A stretch of 64,000 nt of DNA from Croceibacterium selenioxidans (lineage in GTDB: Bacteria; Pseudomonadota; Alphaproteobacteria; Sphingomonadales; Sphingomonadaceae): contig NZ_JAHFVK010000001.1 of the NCBI RefSeq assembly GCF_018599195.1, forward strand, positions 1,116,001 through 1,180,000, given 5' to 3'. Under the pieces are notes generated by a model. That model was not told the origin of the DNA. It did not search any database and saw only the letters and a list, made by a program, of their open reading frames with translations. Shown in pieces: positions 49,655 through 60,846 of the stretch. Position 1 is the stretch's first letter, and every line of letters starts with the position of its first letter. The position numbers were made by a program, and so were the translations under genes.

Positions 49655-50116
49655 TTGCGTTGTCCCTTCTGCGCGCATGAAGACAGCCAGGTAAAGGATT
49701 CGCGCCCGACCGAAGACAACACGGCCATCCGCCGACGCCGTCAGTGTGACAGCTGCGGTGGCCGATTCACGACTTTCGAGCGTGTGCAGTTGCGCGAAGT
49801 CATAGTCATCAAGAGCGAAGGCAAGCGCGAGCCGTTCAACCGCAGCAAGGTGGAGCAGTCGGTAGCCCTCGCCTGCCGCAAGCGCAGCGTCGAACAGGAG
49901 CGGATCGACCAGCTCGTATCGGGCATCCAGCGGCAAGTCGAAACGGCGGGTGAGACCGAGATCCCTTCGTCGCTTATCGGCGAAATGGTCATGGAGGGTT
50001 TGCGGCAACTCGACTCTGTTGCCTACATCCGTTTCGCCTCAGTCTACCGCGACTTCTCCGAGGCTCGTGATTTCGAGGAATTTGCCAGTAGCGTGCGTGA
50101 TGTCGGGAACTCCTGA
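49655..50116 (+). CDS. nrdR: Transcriptional repressor NrdR
   Basis: NrdR represses ribonucleotide reductase genes in response to ATP/dATP. The 153-residue protein has the zinc ribbon [18 protein letters not shown] with [12 protein letters not shown] and a C-terminal ATP-cone ([18 protein letters not shown]). It begins with TTG directly after the stop of the small membrane protein gene. Its end overlaps the rRNA/tRNA methyltransferase gene by 17 bases. Confidence 0.96.
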   Translation: MRCPFCAHEDSQVKDSRPTEDNTAIRRRRQCDSCGGRFTTFERVQLREVIVIKSEGKREPFNRSKVEQSVALACRKRSVEQERIDQLVSGIQRQVETAGETEIPSSLIGEMVMEGLRQLDSVAYIRFASVYRDFSEARDFEEFASSVRDVGNS

Positions 50117-50828
50117 ACCGCCGGTCATCGTCCTCGTCAGGCCGCAATTGGGCGAGAACATCGGCAAGGCGGCACGAGCGATGCTCAACTTCGGGTTGAC
50201 CGAAATGCGTCTCGTCACGCCGCGGGATGGTTGGCCGAATCCTGCCGCGGGCCCGGCAGCGTCCGGCGCGGACGTGGTGCTGGCGGGCGCCCGGGTTTTC
50301 GAGAGCGTGGCAGAGGCGGTGTCTGATTGTGCCCACGTCTACGCGACGACCGTGCGCAAGCGGGGTGTCACCAAACCCGTGTTAACGCCCCATGAGGCCG
50401 CTGGCGAAATCCACGTCAATGAAGGGCGTAGTGCGATTCTTTTCGGTCCCGAGCGATCGGGATTGGAAACCGACGATGTCGCGGTCGCACGGGCGATCAT
50501 AACCGTGCCGATCAACCCCGAATTTGGCTCTTTGAACCTGGCCCAGGCCGTAATTCTCTGCGCGTACGAGTGGTCGAGGGGCCGCGAACTCGTTCAGCCT
50601 ACGATGGAAGAGCTGCTTCCACCCGCTCCACAAGACGAGCTCGAGGGGCTCATCGGCCATTTTGAGGCCTTGCTGGAACCTCGCGGCTATTTCTTTCCCA
50701 AAAGCCGTGCCGCGGCCACTCGCCGCACCTTGCGCAACGTGCTCACCAAACCCGGCTGGAACCACCTCGAAGTGCGAACCTTGCGCGGGGTACTTTCGGC
50801 GATCGAAAAGTCGACCCCGAGAGATTGA
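50100..50828 (+). CDS. SPOUT-family RNA methyltransferase (TrmJ-like)
   Basis: A 242-residue SpoU/TrmH-family 2'-O-methyltransferase resembling TrmJ, which modifies tRNA position 32. The knot is visible in [37 protein letters not shown] and [22 protein letters not shown] 50100 overlaps the nrdR 3' end in another frame; the longer reading from 49950 lies inside nrdR. C-terminal residues about 170-242 form an extra helical domain. Confidence 0.9.
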   Translation: MSGTPEPPVIVLVRPQLGENIGKAARAMLNFGLTEMRLVTPRDGWPNPAAGPAASGADVVLAGARVFESVAEAVSDCAHVYATTVRKRGVTKPVLTPHEAAGEIHVNEGRSAILFGPERSGLETDDVAVARAIITVPINPEFGSLNLAQAVILCAYEWSRGRELVQPTMEELLPPAPQDELEGLIGHFEALLEPRGYFFPKSRAAATRRTLRNVLTKPGWNHLEVRTLRGVLSAIEKSTPRD

Positions 50829-50926
50829 ATTCCGGCCCGGCCGGATGACGCGCGTTGCCAGTGGTCGCAAAATCGCTATCCCTGTCCTCGAAGGGAAAAC
50901 AACGCTTTTTCGGGATAGGATTTTGA

Positions 50927-51193
50927 ATGAAGGGCTTTTGGATATCCGCGGCGGCGCTTGCGGCGCTGACGACCGTTTCCGTGTCTGCGCAAGAGCAGCA
51001 GGCCGAACAGGCCAAGGAAGAAAAGAAGATCTGCCGGAGCGAAAAGATGACCGGCTCGCTCACGCGAACGACACGAATTTGCCTGACCGCTGCGCAATGG
51101 CGTGAGCTGACCAACAGGACCAAGAAAGGCCTGGACGAAATGCAGGGTAGCGCCAGCGGCGGCCAGCGTATCTACGACAACCCCGGGGCCTGA
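50927..51193 (+). CDS. Small secreted protein of unknown function
   Basis: An 88-residue protein with a Sec signal peptide (cleavage after VSA near residue 21) and a small mature part with two cysteines (KKICRSEK and RICLTAAQW), probably disulfide-bonded. The C-x-n-TG-S-x-n-IC-x-n-W pattern looks like a small protein family frequent in sphingomonads; no function is known. A candidate promoter TTGCCA-N16-TATCCC is upstream (about 50854-50881) and a GGATAGGA ribosome-binding site precedes the ATG. Confidence 0.78.
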   Translation: MKGFWISAAALAALTTVSVSAQEQQAEQAKEEKKICRSEKMTGSLTRTTRICLTAAQWRELTNRTKKGLDEMQGSASGGQRIYDNPGA

Positions 51194-51380
51194 AGTGGAT
51201 ACTAGCGCCCGGATCGTTCGCAACGATTGACTTTTGGTGATCGAGCGGCCAAGGGCGCCGCTCGCGATTGGCCCCGCATCCCGGTGAAGCGGCGGCCGCG
51301 GCAGGCAACTGGTCTGCCGGTGCGATACCGGGTTGAAGCGCTGCCGCTGTGGCGGCGATTGCAAATTGGAGTACGACTGA
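51194..51380 (+). promoter_or_regulatory. rpsD: Structured leader region of rpsD
   Basis: The 187-base gap before rpsD holds several stems: CGAGCGGC/GCCGCTCG around a 7-base loop (about 51243-51265) and GCCGC-TGTG-GCGGC at 51343-51356 just before the ribosome-binding site. Ribosomal protein S4 binds its own leader in other bacteria, so autocontrol is possible, but no known S4 leader motif is recognisable. Confidence 0.4.
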
Positions 51381-51995
51381 ATGTCGAAGCGCAAAAGCGC
51401 CAAGCATAAACTTGACCGTCGCATGGGCGAGAACATCTGGGGCCGTCCTTCGTCCCCGGTGAACCGCCGCTCGTATGGCCCGGGTCAGCACGGCCAGCGC
51501 CGCAAGGGCAAGATGAGCGATTTCGGCCTGCAGCTGCGGGCCAAGCAGAAGCTCAAGGGCTACTACGGCGACGTCACCGAAAAGCAGTTCAAGGCGACCT
51601 ACAAAAAGGCCGCTGCGATGAAGGGCGACACCGGCCAGAACCTGATTGGCCTGCTCGAGCAGCGTCTGGACATGGTTGTGTACCGCGCCAAGTTCGCGCC
51701 GACCATTTTCGCCGCCCGCCAGATCGTGAGCCACGGCCACATCCGCGTGAACGGCGTGAAGTGCAACATCGCCAGCCGCAAGGTCTTGCCGGGCGACGTC
51801 GTCAGCCTGGGCTCCAAGGCCAAGGAAATGGCGCTGATCATCGAAGCGCAGAGCCTGCCGGAACGTGATATTCCCGACTACGTCGCGACTGACGGCACCG
51901 ACAAGGTGACCTTCACCCGCGTGCCGAAGCTCGACGAAGTGCCCTATCCGGTCACGATGGAACCGAACCTGGTCGTCGAGTTCTACTCGCGCTAA
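51381..51995 (+). CDS. rpsD: 30S ribosomal protein S4
   Basis: S4 nucleates 30S assembly on 16S rRNA. The 204-residue protein has the N-terminal domain ([20 protein letters not shown] region in pieces) and the S4 RNA-binding domain ([17 protein letters not shown] and [18 protein letters not shown]). It stands alone here, as in most alphaproteobacteria, rather than in the alpha operon. A terminator follows within 30 bases. Confidence 0.97.
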   Translation: MSKRKSAKHKLDRRMGENIWGRPSSPVNRRSYGPGQHGQRRKGKMSDFGLQLRAKQKLKGYYGDVTEKQFKATYKKAAAMKGDTGQNLIGLLEQRLDMVVYRAKFAPTIFAARQIVSHGHIRVNGVKCNIASRKVLPGDVVSLGSKAKEMALIIEAQSLPERDIPDYVATDGTDKVTFTRVPKLDEVPYPVTMEPNLVVEFYSR

Positions 51996-52020
51996 TCGGT
52001 TTTCACATACGAAACACCTG

Positions 52021-52049
52021 AAGGGCGGCCCTCCGGGGCCGCCCTTTTT
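52021..52049 (+). terminator. Rho-independent terminator of rpsD
   Basis: AAGGGCGGCCC (52021-52031) pairs perfectly with GGGCCGCCCTT (52036-52046) around TCCG, followed by a run of T. Confidence 0.92.
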
Positions 52050-52075
52050 GTATCTGGTTGATCTTAATCAGGTTT

Positions 52076-52100
52076 GGAACCGGACTCCGGGCCGTCCGTT
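52076..52100 (+). promoter_or_regulatory. EcfG-type promoter of the 59-residue protein gene
   Basis: GGAAC at 52076-52080 and CGTT at 52097-52100 are 16 bases apart. Predicted transcription start is near 52107, only about 5 bases before the ATG at 52112, so the mRNA would have almost no leader. Confidence 0.65.
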
Positions 52101-52111
52101 GTGAAGGCACA

Positions 52112-54352
<2,241 letters not shown>

Positions 54353-54430
54353 GCCCTGCCTGCTAACGCCTCAATCGCGCAGCCGCTAGCCCACAAGGAC
54401 AAAAGCGCGCGCCAGTTCGACGAAGCGCGG

Positions 54431-55360
54431 TCAGAAATCGTAGAGCAAGGTAAAGCGCGACAGCGTGTCGACGTCCTTCACGTTGTTGGGCAACGCGGTG
54501 TCGTACTCGAAGCTGTATGATAGGCGCGCCTTCAGCCCTTTGCCCACTCCACTCTCCAACCCGGTGTGCGAATAGAACGTCTGGTTTCCGGCCTGAATGT
54601 AGGCGCCCGTCGTTTCCGTGAACTTGAGATTGGTCGCGATCCGCCATTCGAAATCGGCCGCCACGTGAATCGCAAAGTGCGAGTTGCCACCTTCGGGAAT
54701 GTAGTGGATCTCTCGCCAGGCCGGCCCCGCTTTCACTTCGACGCGCAAGTCGGGCCGTTCGAACGGCCGGTACCCCAACCCGCCCGACACCGAATATCTT
54801 GCTGAGAAACTCTGGATCGGATCTCGTTCGTATTGGGCGAGCGCGTAGATGAAAAGGTCGTCACCTATTTCGTAGCTGGGCTGATAGGCCAAGAAGTAGT
54901 TTTCGGTGGTCGTATCGCCATCGGTGCTCTCGAACTCGGCCCGCGCCGTCAGCTTATGGCGCCAGATGACACCCGTGCGGCGAAGGAGCAGCGAAGCGGT
55001 GAGACCGATCTCGTCGCTATTGCCGGTCGAGTGCTTCGCCCCGATCTCACCGCGGCCATCCCAGTGAGTAAAAAACCCGGACTCGGAAGTTTCCTGTCTC
55101 GCCTGGACCTTCTTCGCCTCCGCCGCGGAGGCGACCCTGGCCTTGCCCTGCTGCTCCATCAGGTCGAGCTCATCCTTGAGATCCGGATAAGCAGCGCGGA
55201 CCATGTCGTAGACCGTCTTGGTCTTGGCCGGGTCACCGGTCGCTTCCGCAGCAGCGATCACCTTGACGACGGCTTCAGGGATTTCTGCACGCGCGGTTCC
55301 GCCGGCTGCCAGCAGGACCGCAGCGAGTGTGGCGTGAAAAAGGGTCCCCCTGCAGCCCAT
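54431..55360 (-). CDS. DUF481 outer-membrane beta-barrel protein (copy 2)
   Basis: A 309-residue paralogue of the DUF481 gene just downstream. It shares the layout: signal peptide (cleavage near ARA-EI), helical region, and a barrel with GEIGAKHSTGNSDEIGLTAS that ends in TLLYDF. Paired stretches such as IYALAQYERDPIQSFSARYS and the copy 1 AYGLAQYERDEFQGYYGRYA show tandem duplication. Both genes read the same way, with a 78-base gap between them. Confidence 0.86.
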   Translation of the reverse strand: MGCRGTLFHATLAAVLLAAGGTARAEIPEAVVKVIAAAEATGDPAKTKTVYDMVRAAYPDLKDELDLMEQQGKARVASAAEAKKVQARQETSESGFFTHWDGRGEIGAKHSTGNSDEIGLTASLLLRRTGVIWRHKLTARAEFESTDGDTTTENYFLAYQPSYEIGDDLFIYALAQYERDPIQSFSARYSVSGGLGYRPFERPDLRVEVKAGPAWREIHYIPEGGNSHFAIHVAADFEWRIATNLKFTETTGAYIQAGNQTFYSHTGLESGVGKGLKARLSYSFEYDTALPNNVKDVDTLSRFTLLYDF

Positions 55361-55383
55361 GCCCTCTCTGCTAAGCGGGACGA

Positions 55384-55404
55384 CCGCCTGGGGACATCAG
55401 GCGG
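55384..55404. terminator. Hairpin between ABC permease and DUF481 genes
   Basis: CCGCCTG (55384-55390) pairs perfectly with CAGGCGG (55398-55404) around GGGACAT. It sits between same-strand genes and lacks a U-run, so it may be a weak terminator of the ABC transporter transcript. Confidence 0.4.
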
Positions 55405-55443
55405 AACCCGAACCCGGCTAGCTGAAAATCAGTAGAGCGTGCC

Positions 55444-56205
55444 TCAACCGCGCAGGCGCCAGCCCGTCCGGAAGATGAAAGCGATGACGGCGATGCATAG
55501 CGTCACAAAGCCGAGGGTTGCCGTAAGGGCCAGTCCGATTGGGACGTCGGATGCGCCGGTAAAGGTCCAGCGCAAGCCGTTGATCAGGTAGAAGATCGGA
55601 TTGAATTGCGCGACCGTACGCCACGGCTCGCTCAGCATCTCGATTGAGTAGAAGGTGCCGCCAAGGAACGTCAGGGGCGTCAAGATCAACATCGGCACGA
55701 TCTGCAGTCGCTCGAACCCGTCGGCCCAGATCCCGAGAATGAAGCCAAACAAGGAAAAGGCCGCCGCGACCAGGATCACGTAACCAACAGCGTAGACAGG
55801 ATGAGCGATCGTATAGTCGACGAAGAGCAGGGCCGTCAGCAGGATGATCCCCGCGATGATCAGCGATTTCATCGCGGCGGCGCCGACGAAGCCCAGAAGG
55901 GTCTCCGCCACCCCCACGGGTGCGCTGAGCAACTCGTAAATCGCCCCCGTGAAGCGCGGCATGTAAATGCCAAAGCTGGCGTTAGACGTGCTCTCGCTCA
56001 GCAGGGTGAGCATGAGCAACCCAGGGACAATGAACGCCCCGTAGGGCACTCCATTGATTTCCTTGATCTGGCTGCCCATCGCCGCGCCGAAGACGATGAA
56101 ATAGAGCGAAGTGGTCAGGACCGGAGAGACGATCGAGCCGAAGGCCGTGCGGAAGAACCGCAGCAGCTCATTATGAAAGATCGCGAAGGCCCCCCGCGCG
56201 TTCAT
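55444..56205 (-). CDS. ABC-2 type exporter, permease subunit
   Basis: A 253-residue inner-membrane protein with about six helices and the ABC-2 core (GSIVSPVLTTSLYFIVFG, with later LILTPLTFLGGTFYSIEML). Its start overlaps the ATPase stop by 4 bases. The pair forms a complete exporter of the drug/polysaccharide type (NodJ/YadH-like). Substrate cannot be read from sequence. Confidence 0.92.
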   Translation of the reverse strand: MNARGAFAIFHNELLRFFRTAFGSIVSPVLTTSLYFIVFGAAMGSQIKEINGVPYGAFIVPGLLMLTLLSESTSNASFGIYMPRFTGAIYELLSAPVGVAETLLGFVGAAAMKSLIIAGIILLTALLFVDYTIAHPVYAVGYVILVAAAFSLFGFILGIWADGFERLQIVPMLILTPLTFLGGTFYSIEMLSEPWRTVAQFNPIFYLINGLRWTFTGASDVPIGLALTATLGFVTLCIAVIAFIFRTGWRLRG

Positions 56206-57146
56206 GCGGGCACCTCACCGCGCTCGACCAAGTCGACGAAAATATCCTCCAGACTGGATTCGCGCGTTTCGATACCTTCGAAGGCGATGCCCTGGGTTAC
56301 CAACGCGCGGACCAGTTCGGCCACCTCGCGCTTACCCTTCCCGGTGCCGTCGCCGCCGCGGTAGACCAGCGTTCTACCTCCATTTTCGAGCGAGAGCGGA
56401 TAGGCGGCGAGCGCGGGGGGAATGATATCGACTGCCTGAGACAGACTTACGCGCGCCTCTGTGCTCCCGAGCTTGGCCATGATCGCGGCCTTTTCGTCCA
56501 CCAGCAGCAAGCGCCCCTTGTTGATGACCCCCACACGATCGGCCATTTCCTGGGCTTCCTCGATGTAGTGGGTTGTCAGAATGATGGTTGTGCCGCGGTC
56601 ACGCAGGGTGCCGATCTGGCGCCACATATCGCGCCGCAGTTCGACATCGACACCGGCGGTTGGCTCGTCGAGGAAGAGGAGTTCCGGATCGTGACTCAAG
56701 GCCTTCGCGATCATCACGCGGCGCTTCATGCCGCCAGAGAGTTCGCGGATCTTTGCCGTGCGCTTGTCCCACAAGCTAAGCGAACGCAGAACCTCTTCGA
56801 TGTGTGCGTCGTTCCGGGCCGATCCGAACAGGCCCTGGGAATATTGCACCGAGTGATCGACCTGGGCGAACATGTCGAAGGCCAGTTCCTGCGGCACCAG
56901 CCCGATGCGGCGCCGCACGTCGCGCCACTGGCGCATCGCATCCTTGCCGAACGCCTCGATGGTTCCGCTGCTCGGCCGAAGCAAGCCGCAGACGGCGCCG
57001 ATCAGCGTGGTCTTGCCCGCGCCGTTGGGCCCGAGGAGCGCGAAGATTTCGCCCTTGCGGATCTGCAGGTCGACGCCCGCAAGCGCGGTGGTTCCGCCCT
57101 TGTAGGTCTTGGATAGGTTCCGGATATCGAGAATCGGGTTGTCCAA
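56202..57146 (-). CDS. ABC-2 type exporter, ATP-binding subunit
   Basis: A 314-residue ATPase with Walker A GPNGAGKTTL, signature LSGGMKRRV, Walker B LLFLDEPTAGVD and the H-loop in ILTTHYIEEA. Residues beyond about 230 form a C-terminal extension. It pairs with the downstream permease. The exporter splits queA from tgt. Confidence 0.94.
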   Translation of the reverse strand: MDNPILDIRNLSKTYKGGTTALAGVDLQIRKGEIFALLGPNGAGKTTLIGAVCGLLRPSSGTIEAFGKDAMRQWRDVRRRIGLVPQELAFDMFAQVDHSVQYSQGLFGSARNDAHIEEVLRSLSLWDKRTAKIRELSGGMKRRVMIAKALSHDPELLFLDEPTAGVDVELRRDMWRQIGTLRDRGTTIILTTHYIEEAQEMADRVGVINKGRLLLVDEKAAIMAKLGSTEARVSLSQAVDIIPPALAAYPLSLENGGRTLVYRGGDGTGKGKREVAELVRALVTQGIAFEGIETRESSLEDIFVDLVERGEVPA

Positions 57147-57193
57147 AGCCCGGCGAAGATGGCGCGCCGGTTACTTTTTACAACCCAGTCTTC

Positions 57194-58231
57194 CTATTCT
57201 TCACCGGGCAGTAGCAAGCTTGCATCGCCGTAGCTGTAAAACCGGTACGATTCCGCGATGGCGTGGGCATAGGCCGCTTGCATTCGTTCCAGCCCCATCA
57301 GGGCGCTGACCAGCATGAACAGCGTCGAGCGCGGCAAGTGGAAGTTTGTCATGAGACCGTCGATTGCGCGGAAGCGGTAGCCCGGCGTGATGAAGATAGA
57401 GGTGTCGCCTTCGAAAGGCTCTATCGTCCCGTCTTCCGACGCTGCGCTCTCGATCAGACGCAGGCTCGTCGTACCGACCGCGATCAAGCGCCCGCCCGCT
57501 CGACGCGTGGTGTTAAGACGTTCCGCGGTGGGGGCATCTATGCGTCCCCATTCCGCATGCATGGCATGGGCCTCGGTATCGTCAGCCTTTACGGGCAGAA
57601 AGGTGCCGGCACCGACATGGAGTGTCAGCGTCTCGCGCACCACTCCGGCCTCATCGAGTGCCGCCAGGAGCTCGGGGGTGAAGTGGAGCGCCGCGGTCGG
57701 CGCCGCTACCGCCCCGGCCTCGCGGGCAAAGATCGTCTGATAATCCTCGAGGTCTGCCTCGTCGGTCGGTCGCTTGCCTGCGATGTAGGGCGGGAGCGGC
57801 AGTTGCCCGGCTCGCTCCAGCAGGACTTCGACCGGTTCCGCGCCTCCGAAGGCCAAGGTCCAGCTACCGTCGGGGTGGCGCTCCTCGGCCGTCGCCGTCA
57901 CTCCCGCGGCGAACTCCACGACATCGCCCTCGCGCAGCCTTTTGGCATTGCGGATGAAAGCTTGCCAGCGTCGCAGGTCGAGGCGTTTGTGCAGCGTTGC
58001 GCCGATCCGGGCTTCTCCTCTTCGGCCTTCAAGTTGCGCCGGGATGACCCGCGTGTCGTTGAAGACGAGTACATCGCCCGCGCGTAGCAGGCCCGGAAGA
58101 TCGCGCACGGCCAGGTTGCCGAGCTCGCCTTTTCCAGGGATGAGCAGCAATCGCGCGGCGTCACGCGGCCGAGCCGGACGCAAAGCGATCCGCTCCGGGG
58201 GAAGCTCGAAATCGAACAGGTCAACACGCAT
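57194..58231 (-). CDS. queA: S-adenosylmethionine:tRNA ribosyltransferase-isomerase
   Basis: QueA moves the ribosyl part of SAM onto 7-deazaguanine to form epoxyqueuosine in tRNA. The 345-residue protein shows [20 protein letters not shown] at the start, [29 protein letters not shown] and [16 protein letters not shown]. It follows the cyclophilin gene with a 39-base gap. Confidence 0.96.
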   Translation of the reverse strand: MRVDLFDFELPPERIALRPARPRDAARLLLIPGKGELGNLAVRDLPGLLRAGDVLVFNDTRVIPAQLEGRRGEARIGATLHKRLDLRRWQAFIRNAKRLREGDVVEFAAGVTATAEERHPDGSWTLAFGGAEPVEVLLERAGQLPLPPYIAGKRPTDEADLEDYQTIFAREAGAVAAPTAALHFTPELLAALDEAGVVRETLTLHVGAGTFLPVKADDTEAHAMHAEWGRIDAPTAERLNTTRRAGGRLIAVGTTSLRLIESAASEDGTIEPFEGDTSIFITPGYRFRAIDGLMTNFHLPRSTLFMLVSALMGLERMQAAYAHAIAESYRFYSYGDASLLLPGEE

Positions 58232-58270
58232 GCCGGGCGCCCTAACCGGGCCACCGTGGAGCGTCGAGAC

Positions 58271-58963
58271 TTAGTTCGACGCCGGGTTGCGCAGATCGAT
58301 CTGGTTCAAGTCTGGGGCCAGCGGTTCGACTTGCGGCGCCGGAGCATACTTCGGGGGCTTGTTGTCGGCCGCAATCGACGCCTGGACGATGTATGTGGGA
58401 TGCTCGGGCGGCTCGCCACGCTCGATCGCGTCAACCGCGTCCATCCCGGCGATCACACGGCCGAAGTTGGTGTAGTTCTTGTCGAGCGAAAAGCGCGGAT
58501 AGAACACGATGAAGAACTGGCTGTTGGCGCTGTCCTTATCCTGAGCACGCGCCATTGATACGGTTCCGCGGACATGCGGCAACCGGTTGAATTCGGCCGA
58601 TAGGTTCGGAAGGTCGGAACCGCCCTGGCCCGTTCCCGTGGGATCGCCGGTCTGCGCCATGAAGCCGTCGATCACGCGGTGGAAGATGATTCCATCGTAG
58701 AAGCCCTGGCGCGTCAGTTGCTTGATGCGCTCGACGTGATGGGGTGCCCACTGCGGCATCAAGCGGATCGCCACGCGCTGGTTGTTCGACAGGTCCAGAT
58801 AGAGGATGTTCTCCTTATCCACCGACTGGTCGAGGTTCACCGTCAGCGGAATCGCCTGGACAGGAGCCGGCGCGGCGGGCGCGGCTGCATCCTGGGCAAA
58901 CACTGGAACGGAAGTGGAGGCCGCCATGAAAGCGAGCGCCGCGGCAAGAAGGCGATTTGTCAT
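58271..58963 (-). CDS. Secreted cyclophilin-type peptidyl-prolyl isomerase
   Basis: A 230-residue periplasmic cyclophilin. A signal peptide (cleavage near FAQ-DA) and an Ala/Pro-rich linker precede the domain with FYDGIIFHRVIDGFMAQTGD, GTGQGGSDLPNLSAE and SQFFIVFYP. ATG 58963 is preferred over TTG 58975; AGGA lies 12 bases before it. Conventional neighbour of coaD and queA in alphaproteobacteria. Confidence 0.93.
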   Translation of the reverse strand: MTNRLLAAALAFMAASTSVPVFAQDAAAPAAPAPVQAIPLTVNLDQSVDKENILYLDLSNNQRVAIRLMPQWAPHHVERIKQLTRQGFYDGIIFHRVIDGFMAQTGDPTGTGQGGSDLPNLSAEFNRLPHVRGTVSMARAQDKDSANSQFFIVFYPRFSLDKNYTNFGRVIAGMDAVDAIERGEPPEHPTYIVQASIAADNKPPKYAPAPQVEPLAPDLNQIDLRNPASN

Positions 58964-59043
58964 TGGGTCCGACAATTCCTGAAGATTGGGCAGCGTCTAG
59001 CCATAAGCCGCTGACAGTTCAATGAACGGCTGGGGTCTACAGC

Positions 59044-59556
59044 CTAAATCTCACCCCTGCGGCCGAGCTTCGCGACCCGCGCATTGACCAGCTCGCGCAC
59101 CGGGGGGCTGACGAACGGGGCGATGTCCCCGCCGAACAGCGCGATTTCCTTGACCAGCCTGGACGCGATCGGCTGCAGCGACACATCGGCCATCAGGAAG
59201 ACGGTCTCGATCCGGTCGTTGAGCTGCTGGTTCATACCGGCCATCTGGTACTCGTACTCGAAGTCCGCGACCGCCCGCAGGCCGCGGATGATCAGGTCCG
59301 CCTCTTCTTTCTCGGCGAACTTCATCAGCAAGGCGTTGAAGCCCTTGACCTCAACATTGGCGAGGCCCTGCCCCGCCACTTCGGCCCGGACCATCTCGAT
59401 CCGTTCCTCGGGCGTGAACATCGGGTCCTTGCTCGGATTGGTGGTGACGCCGATGATCAGCCTGTCGACCAGCTTGGCGCCGCGGCGGATAATGTCCGTG
59501 TGGCCGAGCGTAACCGGATCGAACGTCCCGGGATAAAGTCCGACTCGGCTGCTCAA
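59044..59556 (-). CDS. coaD: Phosphopantetheine adenylyltransferase
   Basis: CoaD makes dephospho-CoA from 4'-phosphopantetheine and ATP. The 170-residue protein has YPGTFDPVTLGHTDIIRR with the T/HxGH nucleotidyl motif and IIRGLRAVADFEYEYQM. It overlaps the ispA stop by 4 bases, so it is translationally coupled to the prenyltransferase gene upstream. Confidence 0.95.
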   Translation of the reverse strand: MSSRVGLYPGTFDPVTLGHTDIIRRGAKLVDRLIIGVTTNPSKDPMFTPEERIEMVRAEVAGQGLANVEVKGFNALLMKFAEKEEADLIIRGLRAVADFEYEYQMAGMNQQLNDRIETVFLMADVSLQPIASRLVKEIALFGGDIAPFVSPPVRELVNARVAKLGRRGEI

Positions 59557-60458
59557 CGATCGCGCTCCACCACGAAGCGGGCCAGTTCGCGCAGCAAATC
59601 GGCTTCCTGGCCATGGCTGGCAAGATGGCCCACGGCCTGCTCGCTCAGCGCCTTGGCCTGGTGGCGGGCTTGCTCCGCTCCCATCAACGAAACGAACGTC
59701 GCCTTGCCCTGTCCTTCATCCTTGCGCAGTGTCTTGCCGGCCTTGGCCTCGTCACCTTCGTGGTCGAGCAAGTCGTCTGCGATCTGGAAGGCCAAGCCAA
59801 TGTCGCGGGCATAAGCGCGAAGGTATCCCCTGCCCTCCTCCGGAACTTTGCCGAGAATCGCCCCCATCTCAACCGCCGCGCTCAGCAAGGCGCCGGTCTT
59901 GAGCTGTTGCAGTCGGGTGACCGTGCGCAAATCGAAATCGGCGCCTTCGGCCAGCATGTCCATCATCTGTCCGCCCGCCATGCCGTTGTGCCCGCTGGCA
60001 GCGGCGAGAGCGTGGACCAGCTCGGCCCTGGTGAAGGGATCATTGCTGGTGACCGGATCGCCGAGGATCTCGAACGCGAGAGCATGGAGGGCGTCACCGG
60101 CTAGCACCGCCGTCGCCACGTCGTAGGCCTTGTGCACCGTGGGCTTGCCGTGGCGCACATCGTCGTTGTCCATGCAGGGCAAATCGTCGTGGACCAACGA
60201 GTAAGCGTGAATTGCCTCGATCGCACAACCCGCGCGCACGGCGGCCGTCCTCGAGACGCCGTACATCCCTGCCGTCGTTATCAGCAGGAAAGGCCGCACG
60301 CGCTTACCGCCGCCAATCACAGCATAGCGCATTGCCTCGACCAGTCGGGCGCGACTGTCCTCGGGCGTCGGGAGCAAGCCGTCGAACGCCCCGTCGACGT
60401 CCGCCTGAACACGCTCGAGCTCCTGTTTGAGCAAGCTGTCTGCGAGAACCAGTCCCAT
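59553..60458 (-). CDS. ispA: Farnesyl diphosphate synthase
   Basis: IspA builds farnesyl diphosphate from isoprenyl units. The 301-residue protein has both aspartate-rich regions: SLVHDDLPCMDNDDVRHG and QIADDLLDHEGDEAKAGKT. ATG 60458 opens the family match (MGLVLADSLLKQELERVQ); upstream reading does not. It follows xseB with a 13-base gap, the usual xseB-ispA order. Confidence 0.95.
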   Translation of the reverse strand: MGLVLADSLLKQELERVQADVDGAFDGLLPTPEDSRARLVEAMRYAVIGGGKRVRPFLLITTAGMYGVSRTAAVRAGCAIEAIHAYSLVHDDLPCMDNDDVRHGKPTVHKAYDVATAVLAGDALHALAFEILGDPVTSNDPFTRAELVHALAAASGHNGMAGGQMMDMLAEGADFDLRTVTRLQQLKTGALLSAAVEMGAILGKVPEEGRGYLRAYARDIGLAFQIADDLLDHEGDEAKAGKTLRKDEGQGKATFVSLMGAEQARHQAKALSEQAVGHLASHGQEADLLRELARFVVERDR

Positions 60459-60471
60459 GGTCCGCTCCGCC

Positions 60472-60720
60472 TCAACCGGCGTCGAAGGGCACGGTCCCGG
60501 TGGCCTTGCCGTCCGGACCCGCCACGATCTTCTCGATCCGCGCCTGAGCTGCGTCGAGCCGTGCCTGGCAATGTCGGCGCAACTGCTCTCCGCGCTCGTA
60601 GAGGCTGATCGATTCTTCGAGCGGGACATCGCCCGTCTCAAGCCTGCGCACGACGTCTTCGAGCGCACGCAACGCTTCTTCGAAGCTCATTGCGCCGATT
60701 TCGGGTCCCTGCTCCTCCAT
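60472..60720 (-). CDS. xseB: Exodeoxyribonuclease VII small subunit
   Basis: XseB is the small subunit of exonuclease VII, which degrades single-stranded DNA. The 82-residue protein has the core SFEEALRALEDVVRRLETGD and LEESISLYERGEQLRRHC. The large subunit xseA is not in the window. ATG 60720 is chosen; a 26-residue upstream extension is not family-like. It diverges from purL across about 126 bases. Confidence 0.94.
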   Translation of the reverse strand: MEEQGPEIGAMSFEEALRALEDVVRRLETGDVPLEESISLYERGEQLRRHCQARLDAAQARIEKIVAGPDGKATGTVPFDAG

Positions 60721-60846
60721 GCTTCGTGGTTTGGCGGTGATAGGGCCGGGGGTCAAGCGCACTGCCAACAGGTCTGAACGGGATTGCACTCTCCGCACCA
60801 GAGTCGGTCTAGCGCGACTCTCCCGCGCTCGCTAAGGGCGGCAACC

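Noticed and set aside
47579-50008. 809-codon open frame opposite rpiB, glyA and nrdR
   Set aside because: It spans three convincing + strand genes; low-complexity Arg/His/Gly text typical of a shadow frame.
55361-55443. Possible tRNA-like stem (CTGAAAATCAG) downstream of the ABC permease
   Set aside because: No acceptor, D or T arms can be completed around it.
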